Source: Actinomycetes bacterium | GTDB taxonomy: Bacteria > Actinomycetota > Coriobacteriia > Coriobacteriales > Eggerthellaceae | Direction: 5' to 3' | DNA: 64,000 nucleotides | Assembly: GCA_023429565.1 (NCBI GenBank) | Contig: JAEZDJ010000112.1 | Span: forward strand, 5,956-69,955 | Part shown: one piece after another, positions 25,012-34,322 of the stretch | Numbering within the stretch: position 1 is the stretch's first letter | How the letters are laid out: the number at the start of each line of letters is the position of its first letter | Notes under the pieces: model-generated | Told to the model about the DNA's origin: nothing | The model's database searches: none | What the model saw: the letters and a program-made list of their open reading frames with translations, nothing else | Position numbers and translations under genes: made by a program

Positions 25012-26352
25012 CTACCTCCTGCCTTGGCGTGACGAATCGCGCGGGGCGTTGCGACGCGCAGAACGCGAGCCGTCTGCAGCCGATCGAGACGAGCTGGCGT
25101 GAGAGCGTTCCTTTCGCGACGACGTCCGCCGATCTTCCGAACGGTCTTTCTGGCGGTTCGGAACCTCGGCCCGCACGACGCGAAGATCTGCCCGACGGCG
25201 GTCGTAAATGGTCGGCGACCCGGCACCGCTCGAAACCGACAGCACCAAACCCACCATGATGAACGTGGCGATGAGCGACGACCCGCCCGACGAGACGAAC
25301 GGAAGGGGCTTCCCCGTGGTGGGCAGCACCCCGATCACGCAGCCGATGTTGAGGAATGCCTGGAACACGATCATGATGGTGCATCCCCCGGCCACCATGG
25401 CGCCGAAGCTGTCGGGAGCCGAGCGCGCGATGCGCATGCCAGCATACAGGATGAGCATGAACAGGGCAACGATGAGCAGCGCGCCCACCAGTCCCAGCTC
25501 TTCGCCAATGATGGCGAAGATAAAGTCCGTCTCCGCCTCGGGAAGATAGAGGAACTTCTCGCGAGAGTTCCCCAAACCCACACCGAACAGCCCGCCTTCG
25601 GAGAAGGCGTAGTACGAGTGGATGATCTGATAGCCCTTGCCGTAGCCGTTCTCTCCGTCGCCCCACGGATCGAGGTACACGAAGCGATCCGAGCGATAGC
25701 CCGTGAGCACCGTTGCCAACACCGCGAACACGAGGCCGACACCCAGCGTGATCAGGATGACGCGCATCGGGACCTCGCCCAGCCACATGACAGCCAAGAT
25801 CCCGACGAAGCAGATGAGCGTCGTGCCCAGGTCGGACTGCGTCTTGTACAGGAACATGATGGGCACGAGGATAAGAAGGCTCACCTGCACGATCAGGTCG
25901 CGGACCGACAGCGAACCCGCCCGGTAGTTATTCAAGATGCGTGCGGCCATGAGGACGAACGCAATCTTCGCGAACTCTGAGGGCTGCAGGCCGATCGGCC
26001 CGAGCTGCAGCCAGCGCTGAGCGCCCAAGGCGGCGGTCCCGACAACAGCGGTGAGGGCAAGCAGCGCGACGGCCAAACCCCAGATGACCCAGATGGCCGG
26101 CCCCTCCCAAAAGGAGTAAGGCAGCACCTTCCACAGGACCAGAGCGCACACCACGCCGATGACGGCAAATTTGACCTGGTCCATCAGGTAGCTGAGAGGA
26201 TTCTCCCCCTCGGACAGGGCCGAGACCGACGAGGCGGAATAGATCATCACGAAGCCGATGAGCGTCAACGTGAGCACGCACAGCAGCAGGATGAGCCGCG
26301 GGCCCATGATGGAGGCGGGCACTTCCCGCTTGTCTCGTTTCACTCGTGTCAT
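25012..26352 (-). CDS. ftsW: Septal peptidoglycan glycosyltransferase FtsW (SEDS family)
   Basis: A 446-residue multi-pass protein with about ten membrane segments. SEDS marks are MIYSASS, LGAQRWLQLGPIGLQPSEFAKIAFVL near residue 140, and the C-terminal GVLPTTGKPLPFVSSGGSSL near 315. FtsW polymerises lipid II during septation with its partner FtsI, also encoded here. After the last membrane segment comes a long Arg/Ser/Asp-rich cytoplasmic tail (about residues 360-446). It lies between murD and murG. Confidence 0.95.
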   Translation of the reverse strand: MTRVKRDKREVPASIMGPRLILLLCVLTLTLIGFVMIYSASSVSALSEGENPLSYLMDQVKFAVIGVVCALVLWKVLPYSFWEGPAIWVIWGLAVALLALTAVVGTAALGAQRWLQLGPIGLQPSEFAKIAFVLMAARILNNYRAGSLSVRDLIVQVSLLILVPIMFLYKTQSDLGTTLICFVGILAVMWLGEVPMRVILITLGVGLVFAVLATVLTGYRSDRFVYLDPWGDGENGYGKGYQIIHSYYAFSEGGLFGVGLGNSREKFLYLPEAETDFIFAIIGEELGLVGALLIVALFMLILYAGMRIARSAPDSFGAMVAGGCTIMIVFQAFLNIGCVIGVLPTTGKPLPFVSSGGSSLIATFIMVGLVLSVSSGAGSPTIYDRRRADLRVVRAEVPNRQKDRSEDRRTSSRKERSHASSSRSAADGSRSARRNAPRDSSRQGRR

Positions 26353-26361
26353 GGCGGCCTT

Positions 26362-27843
26362 TTATGCGCCCAGCGTCGCGACACGGGCCGCAACGAGCGC
26401 CTTGAATGCGCTGCCCCGCTCCTCGAACGAGCCGAACTCGTCAAACGAGGCGCATGCGGGCGACAGCAACAGCACCTCTCCCGGGCGAGCGAGAGACAGC
26501 GCCTCGTCAAGAGCGTCCTCAAGGTGGGCCGCACGGCGCAGGAGGAATCCGTCGGGAGCATCGGGGGAGGCGGCGTCAAAGGCGGAGAAGAAGCGAGATG
26601 CCGCCGCGCCGAAGCAGACGCAGGCGCGCGTGTGATGGTGGGCGGCTTCCACGAGGGGCGCAAGGTCGGTTCCCTTGTCGTCGCCGCCGAGCAGCACGAC
26701 AGGCCGCGTTTCAGGAAACGCGGCAAGCGCCTTCAACGTGGCATCGACGTTGGTGGCCTTCGAGTCGTTGTAGCAGGCGATGCCACGCACGCTCCCGCAG
26801 GGCTCGATGCGGTGCTCAAGCGGCGCAAAGGTGCGCAAACCCCGCGCGACATCCTCGTCCTCGATTCCCAAAGAGAGGGCCGCCGCCGCCGCGGCCAGCG
26901 CGTTTCCCCGGTTATGCGACCCCTTGATAAGCAGATCGCCAGATGAGCCCAAGCGGTGCTCGACCCCGCGCAACGCAACATGCAGCACGCCGGCGGCATC
27001 CTCGAACGCCGCGTTCTCGCTGCCGCACGCAACGCGCATGTCGCACGAGAGCCCCGCCTTCGTGCCCACGGGCACATACGAGAAACCGCGCTCCGCCTCG
27101 CTCTGGGCGCGCAGGCGGCGAATCTCGGCGCGCACCTCGTCATCCGTGGCGTCCAAGACGGCCACGGCATCAGGCACGTCGACCAGGTGCGCCAGCACAC
27201 GCAGCTTGGCGGCACGATACGCCTCGAACGTCTGATGCCAGTGCAGATGGTCGGGCGTGATGTTCAGCAGGACGGCAACGTCAGGCGCAAACCGAACGGT
27301 CGAAGCCAACTGGTACGACGACACTTCCGCGACATAGACGTCCGGAGCGTCGCCGGCAACCGCCTGGATGCAGGTGTCCCCGATGTTGCCGACCGCCTTC
27401 GCGTCCACCCCTCCGCACGTCAGCAGATGGGCGACGAGGGAGGTGACGGTGGTCTTGCCGTTCGTGCCCGTGACGGCCACCCATTTTGACAAGCTGGCGC
27501 TTTCCCGCCAAGCAAACTCCACCTCGCCGACCATCTCGGCGCTGGCTGCGGCCGCACTTTGATACAGCGGAGAAGCGGAGGGGATGCCCGGGCTGGCGAT
27601 GCAGAGGTCAAACGACCCGTCGACCCGTTCGCAATCGAACAGCGTCCGAACGGGAACCGGGGTCTCCAAATCCTCCAGGAAGGACAGAGCCTCAGGCGTG
27701 CGGGCACCCGCTGCAATCGTCAGGGACTCAACGCGGTCGCCCAGAAGCGCGCCCACATACGCCGCCGTTGCGCGCCCGCTCTTCCCCAACCCCAGAACGA
27801 GCACGCGACCCATGCGGGCCGGCGCGTGCTTTTTCCCCGGCAT
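26362..27843 (-). CDS. murD: UDP-N-acetylmuramoyl-L-alanine-D-glutamate ligase
   Basis: MurD adds D-Glu to UDP-MurNAc-L-Ala. The 493-residue version begins with the Rossmann VLVLGLGKSGRATA and has VAVTGTNGKTTVTSLVAHLL near residue 122, LNITPDHLHWH near 195, and YNDSKATNVDATLKAL with the motif NDSKATN near 370. I prefer the ATG at 27843, since GAGGG lies 7 nt upstream; an ATG at 27861, next to the mraY stop, is also possible. The open frame continues to 28131 only because it overlaps mraY out of phase. Confidence 0.93.
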   Translation of the reverse strand: MPGKKHAPARMGRVLVLGLGKSGRATAAYVGALLGDRVESLTIAAGARTPEALSFLEDLETPVPVRTLFDCERVDGSFDLCIASPGIPSASPLYQSAAAASAEMVGEVEFAWRESASLSKWVAVTGTNGKTTVTSLVAHLLTCGGVDAKAVGNIGDTCIQAVAGDAPDVYVAEVSSYQLASTVRFAPDVAVLLNITPDHLHWHQTFEAYRAAKLRVLAHLVDVPDAVAVLDATDDEVRAEIRRLRAQSEAERGFSYVPVGTKAGLSCDMRVACGSENAAFEDAAGVLHVALRGVEHRLGSSGDLLIKGSHNRGNALAAAAAALSLGIEDEDVARGLRTFAPLEHRIEPCGSVRGIACYNDSKATNVDATLKALAAFPETRPVVLLGGDDKGTDLAPLVEAAHHHTRACVCFGAAASRFFSAFDAASPDAPDGFLLRRAAHLEDALDEALSLARPGEVLLLSPACASFDEFGSFEERGSAFKALVAARVATLGA

Positions 27844-27863
27844 CAGATGGCCCTCGCCCATGG

Positions 27864-28910
27864 CTACGCCACCGCCATAAGTGTTTCGGCAAAGTAGATG
27901 GAAAAGCCCGTGGCGGCCAGCACGCCCGAGATGATCCAGAACCGCACGACCACCTTGGTCTCGCTCCACCCCTTCTTCTCGAAGTGATGATGCAGGGGGG
28001 CCATGAGGAAGATGCGCTTCTTTGTCTTCTTGTAATAGAGGACCTGGATCATGACGGACAGCGCCTCTGCCACGAACAGGCCGCCGATGATGAGGGAGAC
28101 GAACTCGGCCTTGGTGAGGATGGCCAGGCATCCCAACGCCATCCCGAGCGCGAGCGATCCCGTGTCGCCCATGAAGATGTCAGCAGGAAACGAGTTGAAC
28201 CAGAGGAACCCGATGCATGCCCCCGCGAGCGCCGCGGCAAAGATGGCAGGCTCCAGCATGTCGGAACGATAGGCGATGGCGGCCATGACAATCATGACGA
28301 TCATGATGGTGCCCGCGGCCAAACCGTCCAAGCCGTCGGTGAGGTTGACGGCGTTGCACATGCCCACCAGAAGGATGTCCATGAGGATGAGATACAGCCA
28401 CGGCACCTGGATGCCGTCCCCCACGGGAATGACCGTGGTCAGGATGCCGAGATCGAACGTGTATATGAAGGGTATCTCCACGGTGGGCGCAATGCCAATC
28501 CAGTTCACGGCCACCAGGATGAACGCCGTGGCGATGGCGAATTGGCCGATGAGCTTCATCTTCGGAGTTAGGCCGAGCGAGCGCTCCTTGACCACCTTGG
28601 AGCCGTCGTCGACAAGGCCGAGGAGCCCCGTTAGCAGCGTTGCACCCAACAGCAGAAACGTCTCGGGGGTCGGCATGGCGACCAGCAGGGCCGTGACGAC
28701 CACCGCGGCAAGCATGACGACGCCGCCCATGGTGGGCGTGCCCTGCTTGACCAGATGGCTCTGCGGACCATCTGCGCGAACCTGTTGCCCGATGTGGCTT
28801 GACTTGAGGAACTTGATCCAAAGCGGAGTCAGGACCATCGTGATCACCATGGCCAGCACGATGGCCAGAAACACCAAAAACGTCGGATAATGTGAGAAGA
28901 GTGCAAACAT
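27864..28910 (-). CDS. mraY: Phospho-N-acetylmuramoyl-pentapeptide transferase
   Basis: MraY transfers phospho-MurNAc-pentapeptide to undecaprenyl phosphate, making lipid I. The 348-residue membrane protein has about ten hydrophobic segments. It carries the family motifs KQGTPTMGGVVML near residue 55, GLVDDGSKV near 98 (aspartates of the DDxxK-like site), NLTDGLDGLAAG near 185, FMGDTGSLALGMALG near 240 and APLHHHFEKKGWSE near 310. It starts 1 bp after murF and is followed by murD. Confidence 0.97.
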   Translation of the reverse strand: MFALFSHYPTFLVFLAIVLAMVITMVLTPLWIKFLKSSHIGQQVRADGPQSHLVKQGTPTMGGVVMLAAVVVTALLVAMPTPETFLLLGATLLTGLLGLVDDGSKVVKERSLGLTPKMKLIGQFAIATAFILVAVNWIGIAPTVEIPFIYTFDLGILTTVIPVGDGIQVPWLYLILMDILLVGMCNAVNLTDGLDGLAAGTIMIVMIVMAAIAYRSDMLEPAIFAAALAGACIGFLWFNSFPADIFMGDTGSLALGMALGCLAILTKAEFVSLIIGGLFVAEALSVMIQVLYYKKTKKRIFLMAPLHHHFEKKGWSETKVVVRFWIISGVLAATGFSIYFAETLMAVA

Positions 28911-28911
28911 G

Positions 28912-30420
28912 TCAGTTAATCAGTCCTTCGACCACGCGTTCGAGTCCCATGAAACGGGATGCCTTCACCAACACCGCGTCGCCAGGCTCGACGCACGTGT
29001 CCAATTCGCCCAGAACGTCAGACAATGTCGCCGCCCGCACGATGCGCAGGGGGTCCATGCCCGCCTGCTCTGCGGCATCGGCGATGTATGAGGACAGGTC
29101 TCCCACGCAGACCATCCGATCGATCGGCAGCGTTGCGGCCAATCGTCCGATGCCCTCATGGCAGGCCTCCGCACACTCGCCAAGCTCTCCCATGTCGCCA
29201 AGCACGGCGATATGGCGGCCCGGCACATCCAGCGCGCACAAGGTGGCAAGCGCCGCCCTCATGGAATCGGGATTCGCATTGTAGGCATCGTTCACCACAG
29301 TAAATCCCCCACGGGCGGACAGCACCTCCTGACGGCCGCTCTCGGGCTCAGCTGCTGCCAAGGCCTCGGCGATGGCGGCGAGCGAGAGGCCACACGCCCG
29401 GCCGACGGCTGCAGCGGCGCAGGCGTTGGCAACGTTGTGCACGCCGCGCAGGTTGAGCGAGCAGGAAACCGCCTCCTCGGCGGCATCGGCGGAAAGCCCC
29501 TCGCCCGCCGACGGAGAGAAGCCAGAGGCATGCAGATCAAACTGCGGGCGACCCTGTTCGTCAAGCGCGACGCCTTCCGCCCAGACCGCCGGCCGCGCCC
29601 GGTCGGAAGCATCGGATTCCTCCCGACGCGTGACGGCAGAGGGGGAACCGTCAAACAGCACGGTTTCCACGCGGCGGGCGTCGAGACGAGCCCGATCGCA
29701 CACAAACGAGGAAAAGTCATCGGCGGCGTTCACGAACGCGCGCCCGGTGCCTTCCGGCAGGGCGCACAGGAGTTCCGCCTTGGCGCGCGCGATGTTCTCC
29801 CTGCTGCCGAGAAGCTCGATATGGCTCTCGCCCACATTGACCACGATGCCCCAATCGGGACGAACGAGATCGCAGAGCGATGCTATCTGGCCGGAGCCGC
29901 GCATGCCCATTTCCACGATGACGGCCTGCGTCTCGGGTTCCGCGGACAGAATGGTCCGAGGAACGCCCAGTTCGTTGTTCTGGTTCCCCTTGGTGGCAAC
30001 CACGCTCAGGGAGCTTGACAGGACGTCACGCACCAGGTTCTTGGTGGTGGTTTTTCCGGTTGACCCCGTGAGAGCGATGACACGGCCCTTCAGGAAGCCC
30101 CGCCACAAACGGGCGATGTCCGTGATGGCGCCCCGCGAGTCAGGCACCTCGATGACCGCTGCCCCCAGCTCACAGGCGAGCAGGCGCGTGGGCTCGTCAA
30201 GCGGTTGCATGACGACAGCCGCCGTTGCACCCGCGCGCAACGCGGCCGCAATGTAGTCATGCCCGTCGACGCGCTCTCCCGGCAGGGCAACATATACGTC
30301 CCCCTGCTTGACGTCGCGGGAATCCCAGGTGAGGCCCGTTGCGATCACGCGGGCATCGACGGGCTCGACCACAAGGCAGCCACCCGTGCAAGCGGCTATC
30401 TGTTTGATGTTCAGGCGCAT
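28912..30420 (-). CDS. murF: UDP-MurNAc-tripeptide-D-alanyl-D-alanine ligase
   Basis: MurF attaches D-Ala-D-Ala to the muramyl tripeptide. The 502-residue protein has the N-terminal substrate domain with GLTWDSRDVKQGDVYVALPGERVDGHDYI, the ATP loop ALTGSTGKTTTKNLV near residue 115, LGVPRTIL, and VNDAYNANPDSMRAAL near 375 with VLGDMGELGE. It is a little longer than most MurF proteins; the extra residues appear in an acidic/Ala-rich stretch around 260-310. It begins immediately after the murE stop. Confidence 0.95.
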   Translation of the reverse strand: MRLNIKQIAACTGGCLVVEPVDARVIATGLTWDSRDVKQGDVYVALPGERVDGHDYIAAALRAGATAAVVMQPLDEPTRLLACELGAAVIEVPDSRGAITDIARLWRGFLKGRVIALTGSTGKTTTKNLVRDVLSSSLSVVATKGNQNNELGVPRTILSAEPETQAVIVEMGMRGSGQIASLCDLVRPDWGIVVNVGESHIELLGSRENIARAKAELLCALPEGTGRAFVNAADDFSSFVCDRARLDARRVETVLFDGSPSAVTRREESDASDRARPAVWAEGVALDEQGRPQFDLHASGFSPSAGEGLSADAAEEAVSCSLNLRGVHNVANACAAAAVGRACGLSLAAIAEALAAAEPESGRQEVLSARGGFTVVNDAYNANPDSMRAALATLCALDVPGRHIAVLGDMGELGECAEACHEGIGRLAATLPIDRMVCVGDLSSYIADAAEQAGMDPLRIVRAATLSDVLGELDTCVEPGDAVLVKASRFMGLERVVEGLIN

Positions 30421-31926
30421 CTAGGCTTCGCCGCCCGGACAGGCGACGCCGGAAAAGCGCTTCTCAAGCTCCTCGGCCGCCACGACGCGGTCGTCGAACG
30501 AGCGAACCTCGTCGCCGACGAGCTGATAGTCCTCATGGCCCTTGCCCGCGATGAGCACCGAGTCTCCCGCCTGGGCACGCGCGAGCGCATGGGCGATGGC
30601 TTGGCGCCGATCGGCCTCGACCTCAAACCGTCCCTCACCCGATCCCATTCCCGAAACGATGTCTTCGATGATGGCAAGCGGATCCTCGTGACGGGGATTG
30701 TCCGACGTCACGATGGCATAGTCGGCAGCGAGCGCGGCCTTGCCCATGATGGAGCGCTTCGACGCGTCGCGGTCGCCTCCGCACCCGAACACGCATATCG
30801 TGTGGCCGGGCGTGATGGCCATGATCGACGCGAGCGCCTTTTCCAGGGCGTCGGGCGTGTGGGCATAGTCCACAAACACGGACACGCCCCCACCCTGTGC
30901 GACGTTCACGCGCTCCAAGCGACCCGGAATCTGCGGGGCTTCCTCCAGCGCCTGCACGATGACCTCGGTCGGGTAGCCAAGCTGCAGGCCAATGCCGAAC
31001 GCGCACATGACGTTTTCCACGTTGAACTTGCCGACGAGAGGATAGTCAAAGCGGCACCGCGCCCCACGAACGTCCAGTTCGACGGTCGTGTGGGTGGGCG
31101 CATAGGACACGTCGATGGGATGTATCTGCGCGGAAGGATCGAAGCCCGTCGTCACGACGTTGTCCCCCGCTGAGGAGCAGCGACGGAGGAGTTCCTTCCC
31201 CCATTTGTCATCGATGCAGATGACGCGTTTTCCCGGATAGTCGCAAGAGAACAGGCGCGCCTTCGCTTCAAAGTAAGCCTCAAAGGTGTGGTGGTAGTCC
31301 AAATGGTCCTGCGTGAGATTTGAGAACGCCGTCACGGAAAACGTCGTGCCCCAGGTGCGTTCCAGGTCGAGCGCGTGCGAGCTGACTTCCATGGCAACAA
31401 CCTCACAGCGTTCGTCACGCATGAGGGCAAACATTCGCTGCAAGTCAGGCGACTCGGGCGTCGTGCGCGCCGACTTCTGCTGAGCATCGCCCACGCGGAT
31501 TCCCACCGTGCCGATCACCCCGGTGCGCTTGCCCGCGACGCGAGCGATATGCTCCACCAGATAGGTGGTCGTGGTCTTGCCGTTCGTGCCGGTGATACCC
31601 ACGAGGGAGATGTCTTTGGAAGGATGGTCGTAGAAGTTCGCCGCGGCGGAGGCCATGGCCTTGCGCGTGTCCTTCACCACGACCTCGGTCACGTCAGTCG
31701 CATCGGCAAGGTACACTTTGCGTTCGACCACCAGCACCTTCGCGCCGTGGTCGATGGCGTCCTGAGCAAACGAATGACCGTCCGTCGTCAGGCCGACAAT
31801 GCAGAAGAACGCATCGCCCGGCTGCACGCGGTCACTGCGGTAGGCGATGCCGCCCACCTCTTCATCGGCATTGCCGATAACGGTGCAGTCTATTCCCGCG
31901 AACAGGTCGATGCAGGTCTTCCCCAT
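30421..31926 (-). CDS. murE: UDP-MurNAc-L-Ala-D-Glu:meso-diaminopimelate ligase
   Basis: MurE adds the third stem-peptide residue. The 501-residue protein has the ATP loop GITGTNGKTTTTYLV near residue 113, MEVSSHALDLERTWG near 180, VDYAHTPDALEKAL near 355 and CGGDRDASKR near 385. The specificity motif near 415 is DNPRHEDP: the Arg of DNPR contacts the distal carboxyl of meso-diaminopimelate, so the wall is predicted to contain DAP, not lysine. GAGGA lies six bases before the ATG. Located between ftsI and murF. Confidence 0.95.
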   Translation of the reverse strand: MGKTCIDLFAGIDCTVIGNADEEVGGIAYRSDRVQPGDAFFCIVGLTTDGHSFAQDAIDHGAKVLVVERKVYLADATDVTEVVVKDTRKAMASAAANFYDHPSKDISLVGITGTNGKTTTTYLVEHIARVAGKRTGVIGTVGIRVGDAQQKSARTTPESPDLQRMFALMRDERCEVVAMEVSSHALDLERTWGTTFSVTAFSNLTQDHLDYHHTFEAYFEAKARLFSCDYPGKRVICIDDKWGKELLRRCSSAGDNVVTTGFDPSAQIHPIDVSYAPTHTTVELDVRGARCRFDYPLVGKFNVENVMCAFGIGLQLGYPTEVIVQALEEAPQIPGRLERVNVAQGGGVSVFVDYAHTPDALEKALASIMAITPGHTICVFGCGGDRDASKRSIMGKAALAADYAIVTSDNPRHEDPLAIIEDIVSGMGSGEGRFEVEADRRQAIAHALARAQAGDSVLIAGKGHEDYQLVGDEVRSFDDRVVAAEELEKRFSGVACPGGEA

Positions 31927-31935
31927 AGCGTGTCC

Positions 31936-33747
31936 TCACTCGGATGTGATCTTGAAACGGTCGATGGCTGTTGACATTATATCCCTAAATATCGGGGTGA
32001 CCACACCGTCGCCGGGAACCTCGTTGGCACCCACAAAACAAACCAATTGGCTTGACGAATCAGCGAGAAAGCCCGTGAAGCACAGGTTGTACACGCCCTT
32101 CCGGTATCCACCGTTTTCCTCGTCATAGATCTCTGCCGTGCTGGTTTTGCCCGCGACCGAGAAGCCGTCGATGGCGGCCGCCTTGCCGGTTCCCTCGGTG
32201 ACGACCGTCTTCAGCATCCCGGTGATGTCGGAGATGGCCGCCTTATCGTCGACGACGTCCTCCGTGCCGTATTCGGCCACCTGGCCGCTCTGGGGCTCGC
32301 TGATCAGGAAATGGGGAACGCATTCCACGCCATCGTTCACCAAGGCTCCGTAGAAACGCGTCATCTGCAGCGGCGTGACCGAGATGCCCTGGCCGAAGCT
32401 CACGTTGTAAGCGCCGACTTTGCTCAGGTTAGCGAAGGGCGTCATGTAGCCCAGTACGTCCGTGCCGGCCTCGCCCTCGCCGGGATAGTCCACGCCGGTC
32501 TTCTCATGCAGGTTGTATTCCAATATCTTGTTGTAGAGGTTCTGGAATCCCGACACGTCCCCCACGGTGGCGTTCTCGGTTGCCAGCGATATGCCGATGT
32601 TGGACGATTGATCGAGGATCTGGCGCAACGTGTACCAGGCATCGCCGCGCTCGTGCGCGTCTGAGATGGTGTAGCCGTCAGCCGTGAGCGTCGCAGGACA
32701 GAACAGCTGGGTGTCAGGCGTCATGGTGCCTGCCTCCAGGACGGACATGGCGGACACCGTCTTGAAGATCGAGCCCGGCTCGAACAGGTCCGTCACGGCC
32801 TTGAGCTCGGTCGCCCCCGCCTCGATGTTGTCGCGGTCGTCGGGGTTGAGCAGCGGCAGGGATGCCGCCGCGTATATCTCGCCCGTGCCGCCGTCCATGA
32901 CGACCGACGAGCCTCCCGTCGCGTTCAGGCCGCTCACGCCCTCCTGCAGGCGCGTCTCCAGATACTGCTGCAGCTCGATGTCGATGGAAATGATGATGTC
33001 CTGCCCATCGACGGCAGCCCGCTCCTCGTGCACGCCGCCGGGAATGGGCGTGCCGTCCCTGCCGCGCTCGGCCTCGTAGCGGCCAGCCTGGCCGCTCAGT
33101 ATGTCGTCATAGTATGCCTCAAGCCCAGAAAGGCCGTTGCCGTCCACGTCGGTGAGACCGATGATCTGCGCGCCTATCTGCTTGTTGGGGTAGATCCGCT
33201 TCGTGTCGGAGATGAAATAGATTCCGTCGAGCCCGAGCTCCTTCACCTTTTCGGCATCGGCGACATCCGCCTTGCGCTTGACGAAGGCAAACGAAGAGTC
33301 GGACGATTCGAGGGCGCCCTCGTAGTCGTCTGCACTGCCCCCAAGCACGTCCGCCAGCTTGAGCGCCGTGTCCCGGGCATCCTCGACCTCGGAAGGGTTC
33401 GCGTAGATGGTGGTCGCCTCGACGCTGGTGGCAAGCACCGTGCCGTTGCGGTCGTAGATGGTCCCCCGCCGCGGCTCGACGTCAAAGCCCACCGTGCGCG
33501 CTTGCTGAGCCTGGGCAGAATAGTCGGGAGCCACAATGACTTGGAGAAACACCAAGCGAGCGAGAAACAGGAGAGCTATGGCTGCAAATATGAGAAGGGG
33601 AACGAACGCGCGGTTGGAGTCGAGGGCCTCCCTCAAGGGGGAACCAACGCTGCTCGATGCAGCGGCGGAGCCGCGACTGGCGCGCGAAGGCGTGCGGGAT
33701 GAGCGCGCGCGGCGCCCGTCCCGTGGCGCGTGGGACTGATCCGCCAC
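31936..33747 (-). CDS. ftsI: Septal transpeptidase FtsI / class B penicillin-binding protein
   Basis: A 603-residue class B PBP that cross-links septal peptidoglycan. A basic cytoplasmic N terminus (1-48) precedes a single membrane anchor (about 49-74: FVPLLIFAAIALLFLARLVFLQVIVA). The dimerisation domain has RGTIYDRNGTVLA near 95. The transpeptidase motifs are SxxK in EPGSIFKTVS, SxN in DQSSNIGIS, and KTS at 534-536 in VAGKTSTAE, where KTG is usual. The start is GTG with GGAG upstream. It lies 2 bp after the ftsL stop. Confidence 0.94.
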   Translation of the reverse strand: MADQSHAPRDGRRARSSRTPSRASRGSAAASSSVGSPLREALDSNRAFVPLLIFAAIALLFLARLVFLQVIVAPDYSAQAQQARTVGFDVEPRRGTIYDRNGTVLATSVEATTIYANPSEVEDARDTALKLADVLGGSADDYEGALESSDSSFAFVKRKADVADAEKVKELGLDGIYFISDTKRIYPNKQIGAQIIGLTDVDGNGLSGLEAYYDDILSGQAGRYEAERGRDGTPIPGGVHEERAAVDGQDIIISIDIELQQYLETRLQEGVSGLNATGGSSVVMDGGTGEIYAAASLPLLNPDDRDNIEAGATELKAVTDLFEPGSIFKTVSAMSVLEAGTMTPDTQLFCPATLTADGYTISDAHERGDAWYTLRQILDQSSNIGISLATENATVGDVSGFQNLYNKILEYNLHEKTGVDYPGEGEAGTDVLGYMTPFANLSKVGAYNVSFGQGISVTPLQMTRFYGALVNDGVECVPHFLISEPQSGQVAEYGTEDVVDDKAAISDITGMLKTVVTEGTGKAAAIDGFSVAGKTSTAEIYDEENGGYRKGVYNLCFTGFLADSSSQLVCFVGANEVPGDGVVTPIFRDIMSTAIDRFKITSE

Positions 33748-33749
33748 GC

Positions 33750-34217
33750 TTATGCTCCGGCGCCTGCTGCGAGTGCGACGCTCTTTGACAGCGACAGGCT
33801 GCCGTCGTCGTTGGCCGCGACGACGTCCTTGTCGAGGCTGATCGTTGTCACCGATTCGGGAGCAGCCATTTTCAGGCCATTCGCCTCGGCCTTGACGCGC
33901 GTCGGATTTGACAGGAGGCTCTGCATGACCTCCAAATCACTGCCCGCAGAACGGGCTGAATCGATGCTGCTCGAAAGGGTTTGGGACTCGATCGAGGCCG
34001 AAACGGCGGCCGACATCAAGGCAACGCGCGCAATGGCGACAAGGGCCACCACCACGAGCACGACGGCCGCGACCTTCGCGACGGAGATGACGCTCGAAGG
34101 CAGGGCTGACGGAGCGGTGCGCGTGACTTGCCCCGGGACGACGCGAACATGCGGTCTCGGTGCGCGTTCGGGAGCGCGCTTTGGATACGGATAGGAATAT
34201 GCAGGCATCGCGCCCAT
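33750..34217 (-). CDS. ftsL: FtsL-like bitopic division protein
   Basis: A 155-residue protein with a Pro/Arg-rich cytoplasmic N terminus, one transmembrane helix (about residues 42-66, rich in Val/Ala) and a short extracytoplasmic region. That region has an imperfect coiled coil (VSASIESQTLSSSIDSARSAGSDLEVMQSLLS) and a segment like the end of FtsL, NPTRVKAEANGLKMAAPESVTTISL. FtsL proteins diverge strongly; the assignment rests on topology plus its place between rsmH and ftsI. The ATG at 34217 has AAAGGGGG six bases upstream. Confidence 0.8.
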   Translation of the reverse strand: MGAMPAYSYPYPKRAPERAPRPHVRVVPGQVTRTAPSALPSSVISVAKVAAVVLVVVALVAIARVALMSAAVSASIESQTLSSSIDSARSAGSDLEVMQSLLSNPTRVKAEANGLKMAAPESVTTISLDKDVVAANDDGSLSLSKSVALAAGAGA

Positions 34218-34322
34218 GTCCAACCCCCTTTCTTCATTTCATCTTCGTGTGGCGGTTGCACCATCGGTATTCTTCTTTTGCACGGCGGCCCGCGCGAGGC
34301 GGACGGCCGGGAAACAACAGGG

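Noticed and set aside
23790..25259. 489-residue open frame antisense to murG
   Set aside because: Covered by murG, whose motifs are complete; no motif of its own.
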